Origin: Rhodobacter sp.
Lineage (GTDB): Bacteria; Pseudomonadota; Alphaproteobacteria; Rhodobacterales; Rhodobacteraceae
Assembly (NCBI GenBank): GCA_027490955.1
Contig: JAIXXB010000023.1
Location: 62,001-126,000, forward strand
Reading direction: 5' to 3'
DNA: 64,000 nt
In this document: one piece after another, positions 37,410 through 46,789 of the stretch
Position numbering within the stretch: position 1 is the stretch's first letter
Layout: each line of letters begins with the position of its first letter
Notes under the pieces: generated by a model
Told to the model about the DNA's origin: nothing
Seen by the model: the letters and a program-made list of their open reading frames with translations, nothing else
The model's database searches: none
Translations under genes and position numbers: made by a program

Positions 37410-39416
37410 TTGCTTCGCGTTCTTGCTCATTTGTCTGCTTTGCCGCGTTGGCAAAAGGTCGTGCTGCAAGTGGTGCTTGATCTGTGCATGATTATGGTTG
37501 CCTATTTGGTTGCCATGGCCCTGCGGCTGGACAATTGGAATTTTTCGCGCAGCCTGCGCTACTATATGCCCATGGTGGTTGTCCTGCCGCTGACCATTGC
37601 GGCCTTTGCGCAGATTGGCCTGTACCGTGCCATTGTGCGCCATATAACCAGCCGCACTTTGGGATCGCTGGTCTTTGGCGTGGTGTTTTCGGCACTGGTT
37701 ATGGCCGCTGCCAGCCATATGTTCCGCGCGGGTATCCCGCGTTCGGTTCCGTTTATCTACATCGTTGTTCTGTTCATGATGATGAGTGCTGCGCGTCTTT
37801 TGGCGCGCAACATCTTTCGACACGATGCGCAGCACCTGCGCAAACCTGTGATTGTCTATGGTGCAGGGGACGCGGGGCGGCAACTGGTCAATGCGATGGC
37901 TCAAAGTAAGCTGTATAACCCAAAGGCATTTGTGGATGACAATCCAGCGCTGCACCGTGCCACCATTGGCGGGGTCAAAGTCTATGATTCCAAAGCAATC
38001 GCGCGGCTGATCGATCAAACGGGGGCAAAGACAATCTTGCTGGCCCTGCCTTCGGTATCTTCCCTGCGGCGGCGCGAGATTGTGCAAAACCTATCAGCGC
38101 TGCAGGTGGATATCAAAACCATACCTGGCATTGAAGATATCATCAGCGGCAAAGCGGGCCTTGCAGATTTGCGCAATGTCACGCCCGAAGATTTGCTTGG
38201 CCGCGATCCCGTTCCCCCGCGCGATTCGCTTTTGCGGCAAAACATAACGGGCAAAGTGGTGATGGTCTCGGGTGCAGGGGGGTCCATTGGCAGTGAGATT
38301 TGCCGCCAAGTCTTGGCGCTGGCGCCCAAAGCATTGGTTTTGTATGAAATGTCGGAATTTGCCCTTTACGCGATCGAGGGTGAACTGGCCGATATCACCG
38401 CGCAGCATGGGCTGCAGGTGCCAGTGTATCCTGTGATGGGGTCTGTGCTAAATGGCGCGCGGCTCAGTGCAGTCTTGGCGCGTTTTGGCGTGCAAACCAT
38501 CTACCACGCCGCCGCCTATAAACATGTGCCCTTGGTCGAAGAGAATATGGCCGAAGGTATCACCAATAACGTCTTTGGCACCCATACCCTCGCCAATGCC
38601 GCTGTAGCCGCAGAGGTTGAAAGGTTTATCCTGATTTCCACCGATAAAGCCGTGCGCCCAACCAATGTGATGGGGGCATCAAAACGCCTTGCCGAACTGG
38701 TCTGTCAGGCCTTTGCAGCGCAATCTTCTGGCCCAACTGTGTTTTCGATGGTGCGCTTTGGCAATGTGCTGGCTTCCTCAGGTTCGGTCATTCCACGTTT
38801 TCGCGCGCAAATTGCAGCGGGCGGGCCAGTGACAGTGACACACCGCGACATCAACCGCTTTTTCATGACCATACCCGAGGCAGCCCAACTGGTGATCCAA
38901 GCAGGGGCTATGGCCAAAGGTGGCGATGTTTTCGTGCTGGATATGGGCGAGCCTGTGCGTATTTTGGATCTTGCCATTTCGATGGTGCGGCTCAGCGGCC
39001 ATAACCCCTATGTCATTGACAGCGAGAAAGATATTGACCCCGCGCGCGGCGATATGCCGATCTTGATCACGGGGTTGCGCAAAGGGGAAAAACTGTATGA
39101 AGAGTTGCTGATTGGCAATAATTCGGCAGGTACAGATCATCCACGTATCATGACGGCATCCGAGATCGCGCTGGATATGGCGGGGGTGACACGAATTTTG
39201 CAACAGTTGCAGGCCGCTTGCGCCGCCCATGACGCCGCTGCCTTGCGTCTGATCTTGCAGGCAGCCCCCTTGGATTACCAGCCCAGCGACTTGGGGGCCT
39301 CTGACCTGCTGATTGCACCCTTGGAGCCTAAAGGCGCGCCCGCGCCGCGCGGGCGGGCAAAACCGCGCGCAGATTTGCGTCTGGTTGCTGCGTCAACGAA
39401 AAAACCTGCAGGCTAA
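37410..39416 (+). CDS. Membrane-bound nucleotide-sugar 4,6-dehydratase (CapD/WbpM/PglF type)
   Basis: The 668-residue protein has four N-terminal membrane helices, a first Rossmann domain (V-I-V-Y-G-A-G-D-A-G-R), and a C-terminal SDR dehydratase domain with S-G-A-G-G-S-I-G-S-E. It also has H-A-A-A-Y-K-H-V-P-L-V-E-E-N and S-T-D-K-A-V-R-P-T-N-V-M-G-A-S-K, where Met replaces the usual SDR tyrosine as in WbpM. It would make a UDP-4-keto-6-deoxy sugar for surface glycans. I chose the TTG at 37410 because GGAAGGA ends 10 bases before it; no ATG is suitably placed. No glycosyltransferases adjoin. Confidence 0.88.
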   Translation: MLRVLAHLSALPRWQKVVLQVVLDLCMIMVAYLVAMALRLDNWNFSRSLRYYMPMVVVLPLTIAAFAQIGLYRAIVRHITSRTLGSLVFGVVFSALVMAAASHMFRAGIPRSVPFIYIVVLFMMMSAARLLARNIFRHDAQHLRKPVIVYGAGDAGRQLVNAMAQSKLYNPKAFVDDNPALHRATIGGVKVYDSKAIARLIDQTGAKTILLALPSVSSLRRREIVQNLSALQVDIKTIPGIEDIISGKAGLADLRNVTPEDLLGRDPVPPRDSLLRQNITGKVVMVSGAGGSIGSEICRQVLALAPKALVLYEMSEFALYAIEGELADITAQHGLQVPVYPVMGSVLNGARLSAVLARFGVQTIYHAAAYKHVPLVEENMAEGITNNVFGTHTLANAAVAAEVERFILISTDKAVRPTNVMGASKRLAELVCQAFAAQSSGPTVFSMVRFGNVLASSGSVIPRFRAQIAAGGPVTVTHRDINRFFMTIPEAAQLVIQAGAMAKGGDVFVLDMGEPVRILDLAISMVRLSGHNPYVIDSEKDIDPARGDMPILITGLRKGEKLYEELLIGNNSAGTDHPRIMTASEIALDMAGVTRILQQLQAACAAHDAAALRLILQAAPLDYQPSDLGASDLLIAPLEPKGAPAPRGRAKPRADLRLVAASTKKPAG

Positions 39417-39473
39417 ATCGCCCCTGCGCAGTTTTGCAGCGCACAAAGCAGATCACAGGCCCGTGCAGGTGCC

Positions 39474-40124
39474 TTATATCGCGGCGCGGGGCAGGGCCGC
39501 AGCCTCGCGCGCAAGTGTTTCGATCGCCGCCCAATCGCCCCGCGCCATAGCATCCTTGGGCGCAACCCACGATCCGCCCACGCAAAGGATATTCTTCAGG
39601 CCCAGATAATCTGGTGCGATCTTTAGGCTAATGCCGCCTGTTGGGCAAAAGGACACCTGCGGAATGGGCGAGCCGATGGATTTCAGATATGCCGCACCAC
39701 CAGCCTGCTCGGCGGGAAAGAATTTTTGCACGCTATAGCCGCGTTCTAGCAAAACCATGATCTCAGATGCGCTTGCCCCGCCGGGCAACAAGGCCAGACC
39801 TTCATCCTCGCAGGCGGCAATCAGGCGATCTGTCGCACCGGGTGAGACGCCAAATTTCGCACCAGCAGCCTTGGCCGCCTTAACATCGGCAGGGGTCAGC
39901 AATGTGCCAGCGCCGACAACGCCGCCCTCGATATCGGCCATCGCGCGGATCGCGTCCAGCGCGCAGGGGGTGCGCAGCGTCACCTCTAGGGCTGGCAAGC
40001 CCCCCGCCACCAATGCGCGCGCCAAAGGGGCGGCATGGGCCAGATCATCAATGACCAAAACGGGCACGACAGGGGCCAAAAGGCAGATTGCACGGGCGGC
40101 TTTGGATTGGTCGGTTGGGGTCAT
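39474..40124 (-). CDS. eda: KDPG aldolase
   Basis: The 216-residue class I aldolase splits 2-keto-3-deoxy-6-phosphogluconate into pyruvate and glyceraldehyde-3-phosphate. Glu47 (P-A-L-E-V-T-L-R-T) and the Schiff-base Lys134 (S-V-Q-K-F-F-P-A-E) are both present. It lies downstream of edd on the same strand with a 119-base gap occupied by a hairpin element, which may lower or separate its expression from edd. Together the two genes make the Entner-Doudoroff pathway. Confidence 0.95.
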   Translation of the reverse strand: MTPTDQSKAARAICLLAPVVPVLVIDDLAHAAPLARALVAGGLPALEVTLRTPCALDAIRAMADIEGGVVGAGTLLTPADVKAAKAAGAKFGVSPGATDRLIAACEDEGLALLPGGASASEIMVLLERGYSVQKFFPAEQAGGAAYLKSIGSPIPQVSFCPTGGISLKIAPDYLGLKNILCVGGSWVAPKDAMARGDWAAIETLAREAAALPRAAI

Positions 40125-40165
40125 AATTGTCTCCTAATCCCCAAACGGGGCGATGGGTGAAAGGT

Positions 40166-40229
40166 GCCTTCGGCGAGGATATTTATGCCAAAGTGAAAGT
40201 GCTTTCAAATTGGCTCATATATCCCCCGC
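40166..40229 (+). repeat. Dispersed hairpin element, copy 4 (between edd and eda)
   Basis: GCCTTCGGCGAGGATATTTA, TGCCAAAGTGAAAG, then the imperfect complement CTTTCAAATTGGCTCATATATCCCCCGC. The arms pair around TG, with small mismatches. Located just past the edd stop. Confidence 0.75.
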
Positions 40230-40243
40230 AAAGCGCAAAATGG

Positions 40244-42052
40244 TTATACCACCACGCCTGCGCCCGTTTCCGATGTGCCAACATTGCGGCGGAAGACTTC
40301 GAACAATTCGCGCCCAATGCCGTGTTTGTTGGCGGTCAGGTCGGCCACGACCGCCTCGCGCGCGGTGAAATCTGGTGCAGGGCTGGACAGTGTGCCTGCC
40401 ACCGCATCCAGCCGCACAAGATCGCCATCACGCAGCCGCGCCAGCGGGCCGCCCAGTGCCGCTTCGGGCGAGACATGGATGGCGGAGGGCACCTTGCCCG
40501 ATGCCCCTGACATACGCCCATCGGTTACAAGGGCGACCTTATGCCCGCGATCTTGCAAGATGGTCAGCAGGGGGGTGAGCGAGTGCAGTTCAGGCATGCC
40601 ATTGGCCTGCGGGCCTTGGAACCGCAAGACGATCACAACATCTGATGTAAATTCCCCCGCTTTGAACGCCGCCTTCACAGCCTCTTGGCTGTGAAAAACG
40701 CGGGCAGGGGCCTCGACAATATGACGTTCAGGCGCAACGGCGGATACTTTAATCACGCCGCGTCCCAGATTGCCCACCAATTGGCGCAGACCGCCCGTGG
40801 ATTGGAACGGATCGGATGCGGGCCGCAAGATTTTCTCATTCAGGCTTTGGGCGGGGCCTTCGACCCATGTTAGTTGGCCGTCCAACAGTTTCGGCTCGTT
40901 GCGATAGGCGGCTAAGCCATCGCCCGCCACTGTTTTGGAATCTGGATGCAGCAAACCCGCATCCAAAAGCTGGCCGATCATATAGGGCAGCCCCCCTGCG
41001 GCGTGGAAATGGTTCACATCGGCAATGCCATTGGGATAGACTTTGGCCATCAAAGGCACGGCGGCACTGATATCATCAAAATCTTGCAAATCCAAAAGCA
41101 CGCCCGATGCGCGGGCCATGGCGGGCAAATGCAGCACAAGGTTGGTCGAGCCGCCCGTGGCCATCAGCCCGACAATGCCATTGACATAGGCACGTTCGTC
41201 CAAAATCTCGCCCGCAGGGCGGAAATCATTGCCCAAAGCGGTGATTTGTGCCGCCTTTTCCACCGCAGCGGTGGTCAGCGCATCGCGCAAGGGCGTGTTT
41301 GGGTTGACGAATGACGCGCCCGGCAAATGCAGGCCCATAAACTCCATCAGCATTTGGTTGGTATTGGCCGTGCCGTAAAAGGTGCAGGTTCCCGCGCCGT
41401 GATAGCTGGCCATCTCGGCTGCCATCAGCGCATCGCGCCCAACCTCGCCATTGGCATAGGCGTTGCGAATGCGCGATTTTTCATCATTGGGCAGGCCCGA
41501 TGTCATGGGGCCTGCAGGCACAAAAACAGCAGGGATATGACCAAAGGTGGCGGCGGCAATAATCAAACCTGGCACAATCTTATCGCAGACGCCCAAATAC
41601 AGCGCCGCATCAAAGCAGTTGTGCGACAGACCCACCCCCGCCGCCAGTGCAATCACATCGCGCGAAAACAGCGACAATTCCATCCCGGGTTGCCCCTGCG
41701 TGACCCCATCACACATGGCAGGCACGCCGCCTGCCACTTGTACAGTTACCCCTGCCGCCGCCGCCGCGCGGCGGATCAGATCAGGATAGGTTTCAAACGG
41801 GCGATGGGCCGAAAGCATGTCATTATAGGCGGTGATGATGCCCAGATTTGCCAAGCGCCCCGCGGCAAGCGCCTCTTTCTGCCCCTCCATCGCGGCATAG
41901 GCATGGGCCTGATTGCCGCAAGACAGATGCGCGCGCACAGGCCCATTGCCCGCCGCCCCGCGCAGGCGCGCCAGATAGGCTGCCCGCGCCGTTTCGCTGC
42001 GGGCACGGATGCGATCGGTCACGCGATCAATGGCGGAATGAAGTTGGCTCAT
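40244..42052 (-). CDS. edd: Phosphogluconate dehydratase
   Basis: The 602-residue iron-sulfur dehydratase of the IlvD/Edd family converts 6-phosphogluconate to KDPG. Cluster cysteines are visible in [16 protein letters not shown] and H-N-C-F-D-A, with L-G-V-C-D-K following. The family tail ([15 protein letters not shown]) is intact. The start [10 protein letters not shown] has AAAGGA upstream. A perfect 16-bp palindrome lies 37-52 bases before the ATG, consistent with repression by a LacI/GntR-type sugar-acid regulator. Downstream is eda. Confidence 0.96.
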   Translation of the reverse strand: MSQLHSAIDRVTDRIRARSETARAAYLARLRGAAGNGPVRAHLSCGNQAHAYAAMEGQKEALAAGRLANLGIITAYNDMLSAHRPFETYPDLIRRAAAAAGVTVQVAGGVPAMCDGVTQGQPGMELSLFSRDVIALAAGVGLSHNCFDAALYLGVCDKIVPGLIIAAATFGHIPAVFVPAGPMTSGLPNDEKSRIRNAYANGEVGRDALMAAEMASYHGAGTCTFYGTANTNQMLMEFMGLHLPGASFVNPNTPLRDALTTAAVEKAAQITALGNDFRPAGEILDERAYVNGIVGLMATGGSTNLVLHLPAMARASGVLLDLQDFDDISAAVPLMAKVYPNGIADVNHFHAAGGLPYMIGQLLDAGLLHPDSKTVAGDGLAAYRNEPKLLDGQLTWVEGPAQSLNEKILRPASDPFQSTGGLRQLVGNLGRGVIKVSAVAPERHIVEAPARVFHSQEAVKAAFKAGEFTSDVVIVLRFQGPQANGMPELHSLTPLLTILQDRGHKVALVTDGRMSGASGKVPSAIHVSPEAALGGPLARLRDGDLVRLDAVAGTLSSPAPDFTAREAVVADLTANKHGIGRELFEVFRRNVGTSETGAGVVV

Positions 42053-42088
42053 GGGGAAATCCTTTGTCTTTGCCCAATATAACACCAC

Positions 42089-42104
42089 TTGTTAGCGCTA
42101 ACAA
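42089..42104 (-). promoter_or_regulatory. Perfect palindrome TTGTTAGCGCTAACAA upstream of edd
   Basis: A 16-bp perfect dyad with a central CG step and the T-G-T-T-A-x-C-G-x-T-A-A-C-A pattern typical of LacI-family operators (GntR and relatives). It is centred about 45 bases before the edd ATG, where a repressor would block the promoter. No LacI-family gene is in the window. Confidence 0.65.
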
Positions 42105-42243
42105 CCCCATGGCTGGCGCAAAGCCACGCGGCGATTTGCCACAATTATCGCAAAATTGTCCCATTTCCGCGGCAGTTCTGGCCCATGGCGGCCATAGTCG
42201 CGCGATAGGGTTTTTGCATGACTGTGAACCCATGAGGTGCAGA

Positions 42244-42894
42244 ATGCGCAGCTTTCACTTTGTCGCACTTGCTTTGGCCGCATTTGGCCTTGCGGGATGT
42301 ATGATGTCTGATCCGCCTTCGCGCGGCGTGCTGGGCGCGCCATCTTTGGTCAGCCCACAGCCCAGCGGCTATAACGTGACGCAGGTGCGTGTTTTGGTGC
42401 CGCGCAGTTTGGTGGTGTCAGAGGAAAACTCTTACAAACCCGCCGCCGATATTGTCTGGCATGGCGAGGCTGCGGGCAATCGCTATGCCCAAGTTGAAAA
42501 ACTGGTGCAAGATGGCATTGCCGCAGGTGCGGCGGCCTTTCGCACAGGACGCGCGGTGACAGTGGATGTGCAGGTTGCGCGTTTTCATGCGGTAACGCAA
42601 AAGACCCGCGCCAGTTTTGGCGGCAAACACGAATTGATCTATACCCTCACCCTGCGCGATTCCAGCACGGGCGATGTGTTGATGTTTGTGCCGCGCGTGA
42701 ATGCGACAGTGCGCGCGACGGGGGGGGCCGCAGCGCTGGCCGAAGAGGCTGTTGGGCGCACGCAGGCTGTGGTCATCCGCGAAGCGCTGGCGGCATCGAT
42801 CCAAAAGGAACTCGGCGGCAGTTTTGTCCGCAAAGGCCTGTTTGCCGCTGTTGCCCGCGCTGCGCAAAGCCCCAGCGGCGCACCGCTGCACTGA
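42244..42894 (+). CDS. Lipoprotein of a Rhodobacterales family (DUF6778-like)
   Basis: The 216-residue protein has a lipoprotein signal with lipobox G-L-A-G-C (Cys19) and then a soluble domain containing V-L-V-P-R-S-L-V-V-S-E-E-N and a repetitive V-x-V-x-x-R-F-H region. I recall this as an uncharacterised family, possibly DUF6778. It is probably anchored in the outer or inner membrane facing the periplasm. A hairpin (ATTGCCC 42914-42920 / GGGCAAT 42934-42940) lies between it and the next gene. Confidence 0.8.
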   Translation: MRSFHFVALALAAFGLAGCMMSDPPSRGVLGAPSLVSPQPSGYNVTQVRVLVPRSLVVSEENSYKPAADIVWHGEAAGNRYAQVEKLVQDGIAAGAAAFRTGRAVTVDVQVARFHAVTQKTRASFGGKHELIYTLTLRDSSTGDVLMFVPRVNATVRATGGAAALAEEAVGRTQAVVIREALAASIQKELGGSFVRKGLFAAVARAAQSPSGAPLH

Positions 42895-42957
42895 TCCAAG
42901 CGCCGCCGCGCGTATTGCCCTCTTTTCACGGGGGGGCAATGCGATTATGCAGCGGGG

Positions 42958-44199
42958 ATGAATGATCACATCTCCCCCCCCGATGACGATATCGATGGCC
43001 CCGCCCCCGCGGGCCTTGCACGTGTGCGGCTAAAGCCTAAGGCCGAGGCGCGGGCCATTCGGCACGGATTTCCGTGGGTCTATGCCGATGAGGTTGTCAC
43101 CGACCGCCGCACCATGGCCATTCCTGCGGGTGCCTTTGCCGTGTTGGAAGATGCGGAACGCCGCCCCATGGGGCTGGTAACAGTCAATACCAAATCCAAA
43201 ATTATCGCGCGGATGATCGACCGCGACCCCGAGGCGGTAATTGATACCGCGTGGTTTGCCACCAAAATCGCCCGCGCGCTGGATCTGCGTGCGCGGCTTT
43301 ATGATGTGCCGTTTTATCGTTTGGTCCATGCTGAATCTGATGGCTTGCCCGGTGTCATCATCGACCGCTTTGGCGATGTGGCGGTGATTCAGCCCAATGC
43401 CGCTTGGGCCGAAAGGCATCTTGAATCGCTGGTCGATGCGCTGATGCAGGTCACAGGGATCAAAACCGTGGTCAAAAACGGATCGGGCCGTGCGCGCGGG
43501 CTGGAAGGCCTGCCCGAGGAAACCGCAGTCATGCGCGGCGCTTTGGCGGGGCCCATTGCAGTGCCTATGAATGGGGCGACCTATTTGGCCGATTTAACCC
43601 ATGGGCAAAAAACGGGCCTGTTCTTTGACCAACGGCCCAATCACGCCTTTGCCGCAAAGCTGGCCAAAGGCGCGAGGGTGCTGGATATGTTCAGCCATGT
43701 GGGCGGGTTCGGCCTTGCGGCGTTGGCAGGCGGGGCGCACAGCGCGCTTTGTGTCGATGGATCAGCCGCAGCGCTAGATCTTGCCGTGCAGGGCGCGCGC
43801 GCAAGCGGGCTTGAGGCGCGGCTGACCACGCGCCAAGGCGACGCTTTTGATGTGCTGGAATCCTTGGGCGCTGCAGGGGAAACATTTGATCTGGTGATCT
43901 GCGATCCGCCTGCCTTTGCGCCTGCCAAACCCGCGCTAGAGGCGGGGCTGCGCGCCTATGAACGCCTTGCTCGTTTGGCTGCGCCACTGGTGGCAAAGGG
44001 TGGATTTTTGGTGCTGTGTTCTTGCAGCCATGCCGCCGACATCATGGCCTTTCGCAATGCCTCTGCGCGCGGAATTGGGCGTGGCGGGCGGCGCGGGCAA
44101 TTGTTGCACACGGGCTATGCAGGGCCAGATCACCCTATGCTGCCACAACTGGCCGAAAGCGCGTATCTTAAGGCGCTGTTCTTTCGCCTTGATGGTTGA
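42958..44199 (+). CDS. Class I SAM-dependent RNA methyltransferase (RSP_2647 family, RlmI-like)
   Basis: The 413-residue protein has an N-terminal PUA-like domain (P-W-V-Y-A-D-E-V), a central RlmI-type linker, and a Rossmann methyltransferase. The substrate loop is D-L-T-H-G-Q-K-T-G-L-F-F-D-Q-R and the catalytic-site motif is I-C-D-P-P-A-F-A-P. Relatives methylate cytosine C5 in 23S rRNA. I recall the group as the RSP_2647 family of R. sphaeroides. The start follows GGGG. The PIN gene follows 87 bases later, with a degenerate hairpin element between. Confidence 0.88.
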   Translation: MNDHISPPDDDIDGPAPAGLARVRLKPKAEARAIRHGFPWVYADEVVTDRRTMAIPAGAFAVLEDAERRPMGLVTVNTKSKIIARMIDRDPEAVIDTAWFATKIARALDLRARLYDVPFYRLVHAESDGLPGVIIDRFGDVAVIQPNAAWAERHLESLVDALMQVTGIKTVVKNGSGRARGLEGLPEETAVMRGALAGPIAVPMNGATYLADLTHGQKTGLFFDQRPNHAFAAKLAKGARVLDMFSHVGGFGLAALAGGAHSALCVDGSAAALDLAVQGARASGLEARLTTRQGDAFDVLESLGAAGETFDLVICDPPAFAPAKPALEAGLRAYERLARLAAPLVAKGGFLVLCSCSHAADIMAFRNASARGIGRGGRRGQLLHTGYAGPDHPMLPQLAESAYLKALFFRLDG

Positions 44200-44200
44200 A

Positions 44201-44260
44201 TTGGATATTTGGGCCAATGTGCAAGCAAAGCGGCTTGCTAACTTTCATATTGGCCTGAAT
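44201..44260 (+). repeat. Dispersed hairpin element, copy 5 (degenerate)
   Basis: GGATATTTGGGCCAATGTG keeps the family core. GGCCAAT with its complement ATTGGCC, and GCAAGC with GCTTGC, form nested stems across 44211-44255. It lies directly after the RNA methyltransferase stop. Confidence 0.55.
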
Positions 44261-44286
44261 TTATCGCACGCGGAGCGCAAAATGCT

Positions 44287-44832
44287 ATGATCCGTGCCGT
44301 TCTGGATGCCTGTGTTCTGTATCCCCCCGTGCTGCGTGGGTTGCTTTTGGGCGCAGATCTCGCGGGGCTGTATCGTGCGCAATGGTCAGACCGCATCATC
44401 GAGGAATGGCTGCGCGCCACGCGCAAACTGGGACCTGCCGCCGAGGCTGCGGCGCGGCTAGAGGCGGCGCTGATCGCGCGCGCGCACCCATCTGCCCATC
44501 TGCCTGCCGCCCCCCAGATTGAGGCGCGGTTGATTTTGCCAGACGAGAATGACCGCCATGTTCTGGCCGTGGCCATAGCAGGATCATCCGATGCTATCAT
44601 CACCCTGAACGCCGCCGATTTTCCGCGTGGGCTGTTGGCGGGCGAGGGGGTGGCGCGGCGCGATCCCGATGGGTTTTTGTGGGAGATATTCAGCCATCAC
44701 CCAGATACGATGGGCGCAATCGTCGATGAGGTGCATGCCCGCGCCGAATCCATGGCGGGGGCAGCGGTTTCGAAAAAGGCGCTGCTGAAACGGGCGGGTT
44801 GCCCGCGGCTTGCCAAGGCGATGGGGCTTTAA
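44287..44832 (+). CDS. PIN-domain protein (RSP_2648 family)
   Basis: The 181-residue protein has the PIN nuclease acidic set: D7 (V-L-D-A-C), E39/E40, D86/D89 (L-P-D-E-N-D-R-H) and D111 (L-N-A-A-D-F). PIN domains are Mg-dependent RNases, often VapC toxins. Here no antitoxin gene is adjacent, the protein is longer than typical VapC (about 130), and it is a conserved neighbour of the RNA methyltransferase. An RNA-processing or orphan role is therefore more likely than a mobile toxin. Its TAA overlaps the stop of the converging M48 gene. Confidence 0.85.
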   Translation: MIRAVLDACVLYPPVLRGLLLGADLAGLYRAQWSDRIIEEWLRATRKLGPAAEAAARLEAALIARAHPSAHLPAAPQIEARLILPDENDRHVLAVAIAGSSDAIITLNAADFPRGLLAGEGVARRDPDGFLWEIFSHHPDTMGAIVDEVHARAESMAGAAVSKKALLKRAGCPRLAKAMGL

Positions 44833-45521
44833 GCCTTTACAGCGGTGGCCCAACGCGCCTCGGCCGCCCTGATGGCGGCGATGCGTTTTTCGGTTTTGGG
44901 ATGCGATGCCATCCATTCGGGCGGGCGCGTGCCGCCGCCTGTCAGGCTGTCGAGCCGTTGAAACAGGCTGATCTGCGGCTCAGTGCCATAGCCCGATTTG
45001 ATCATCAGCGCTGCGGCAAAGGCATCGGCCTCAAACTCATCGCGCTGCGACAGGCGCGCCATCAGCGCGGTGGACAAGGCGCGGGCAATCCAAATGCCAA
45101 TCACGGGCAAAAAGCGGCCCAAAACGGCCGAAAGCATCACAAAAACAGCATTTTGCCCTGTAAAATCAATCATCCGCCGCCGCATATGCCCCAGCGAGAC
45201 ATGGCCCAATTCATGCGCGACCACGGCGGCCAGTTCGGGGGCCGTGACGCGCCCTGCGCGATAGGCTTCGATAAACCCGCGCGTAAGGTAAATCTGCCCA
45301 TCGGGTGCGGCCAGCCCGTTGATGGCGGGAATGTCATAAACATTAACGCGGATTTGCGGCTGCCCAAGCGCTGTGGCAATCGGGGATAATGCGGCAATCA
45401 AACTGGGCTCGGACAGCGGTTTGGATTGCGCGGCCAACATAGATTTTGTGCGCCAGACGGAAAACTGCAGCATCAGAAGCGCATAAACGACGGGCAATAA
45501 AAAGGGGATGAGTTTCAACAT
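44829..45521 (-). CDS. M48-family zinc metalloprotease
   Basis: The 230-residue protein has one N-terminal membrane helix, the zinc motif H103-E-L-G-H107 and a third ligand in R-D-E-F-E-A-D-A-F near residue 165. A second hydrophobic region (about 123-150) may be a further membrane segment. It resembles HtpX/BepA-type proteases involved in envelope protein quality control. It lies 77 bases past the VWA gene on the same strand. Confidence 0.9.
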   Translation of the reverse strand: MLKLIPFLLPVVYALLMLQFSVWRTKSMLAAQSKPLSEPSLIAALSPIATALGQPQIRVNVYDIPAINGLAAPDGQIYLTRGFIEAYRAGRVTAPELAAVVAHELGHVSLGHMRRRMIDFTGQNAVFVMLSAVLGRFLPVIGIWIARALSTALMARLSQRDEFEADAFAAALMIKSGYGTEPQISLFQRLDSLTGGGTRPPEWMASHPKTEKRIAAIRAAEARWATAVKA

Positions 45522-45598
45522 GCTTCAGATATGGGGCAGGCTGCGGCCTTTGCCAAGGGCAGGGCTGACCCATCGCGCCGCGCCAAATGCCCCTGCCT

Positions 45599-46780
45599 TT
45601 ATGACTTGAGCAGTTTGATCCCGCGCGCCAGACCATCCAGTGTTGCGGGCACCATCTGCCCCCCAAAAGTCTGCGCAATCAACTGGGTGGACTGCGCATA
45701 GGCCCAAGCTGCTTCGGGCGTGGGGTTGATCCACAGATGGCGCGGCCATTGGGCGCAGGCGCGGGCCAGCCAAACGGCCCCCGCCTCGGCGTTGTGATGT
45801 TCCACCGCGCCGCCAGAGTGCAAAATCTCATAGGGGGACATGGCCGCATCGCCGATAAAGATCGCGCGGTGATCGGGGCCGAACTGCTGCAGAATGTCCG
45901 CTGTGCTGACCGCTTCGCGCCAGCGCCGCGCTGGATCGCGCCAGATGTGTTCGTAAAGGCAATTGTGAAAATAAAAGGTGGTCAGGCTGCGAAATTCGGA
46001 TTTAGCCGCTGAAAACAACTGCTCCATCAGGGTGATATGGGCATCCATCGACCCGCCAATATCCAGAAAAAGCAGCACCTTAACCCCGTTGCGCCGTGTG
46101 GGGCGCATTTGCACATCAAGCATGCCCTGCGCAGCCGTCGCGGCAATGGTGGCGTGCAGATCAAATTCTTCGGCCCCCGTGCGCGCCCATTGGCGCAAGG
46201 CCCGCAGCGCCAAGGCGATCGAGCGGATGCCAATGCTGCTATCGCCCGCAAGGGCGCGATAGTCCCGCTGATCCCAAACCTTCACCGCGCGGCTCTGGCG
46301 GCCCTGATCCTGCCCAATACGGATGCCTTCAGGATTATAGCCATAGGCCCCAAAGGGCGAGGTGCCTGCCGTGCCAATCCATTTATTGCCGCCTTGATGG
46401 CGCGCGGACTGTTCGGCAAGGCGCTGACGCAAAGTGGCCATCAGCGCCTCTAGCCCACCCAAGGCGGTGATCTTTTCGCGTTCTTCTTGGCTTAGATGAC
46501 CTTCGGCCAATTTGGCAAGCCATTCTTTAGGAATGTCCAAGGCGCGGATCACGGCATCGGTGCTGATCGTCTCGGCCCCTGCAAAGGCCGCCGAAAAGGC
46601 GCGGTCAAAGGCGTCAAAATGCCGCTCGTCCTTGATCAGAGTTAGGCGCGCCAGCAGGTAAAACCCGTCAACATCATTGGTGGCCAGACCTGCCTGCACT
46701 GCGCGCAGCAAGGTGAGATATTCCAGCAGCGACACAGGAATCCCCAGATCACGCAAGCGGGTGATAAGGGGCGCGAACAT
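45599..46780 (-). CDS. VWA-domain protein, CoxE-like partner of MoxR ATPases
   Basis: The 393-residue protein has an N-terminal helical region and a C-terminal von Willebrand A domain. Its metal site reads F-L-D-I-G-G-S-M-D, where the first serine of the usual D-x-S-x-S is glycine. Such proteins work with a MoxR-type AAA+ ATPase to insert cofactors or remodel enzymes. The presumed MoxR partner is at 49.0-49.9 kb, separated by a small membrane gene, the DUF2927 gene and a structured spacer. The order matches what I recall from R. sphaeroides. Confidence 0.85.
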   Translation of the reverse strand: MFAPLITRLRDLGIPVSLLEYLTLLRAVQAGLATNDVDGFYLLARLTLIKDERHFDAFDRAFSAAFAGAETISTDAVIRALDIPKEWLAKLAEGHLSQEEREKITALGGLEALMATLRQRLAEQSARHQGGNKWIGTAGTSPFGAYGYNPEGIRIGQDQGRQSRAVKVWDQRDYRALAGDSSIGIRSIALALRALRQWARTGAEEFDLHATIAATAAQGMLDVQMRPTRRNGVKVLLFLDIGGSMDAHITLMEQLFSAAKSEFRSLTTFYFHNCLYEHIWRDPARRWREAVSTADILQQFGPDHRAIFIGDAAMSPYEILHSGGAVEHHNAEAGAVWLARACAQWPRHLWINPTPEAAWAYAQSTQLIAQTFGGQMVPATLDGLARGIKLLKS

Positions 46781-46789
46781 GCGGGCGGC

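Noticed and set aside
37410-39416. Start of a capsule or O-antigen cluster
   Set aside because: Only the dehydratase is present; the next genes are eda and edd, with no glycosyltransferase, flippase or polymerase.
44287-44832. VapBC toxin-antitoxin module
   Set aside because: Only the PIN protein is present; no antitoxin-sized gene lies upstream, and the protein is longer than VapC.
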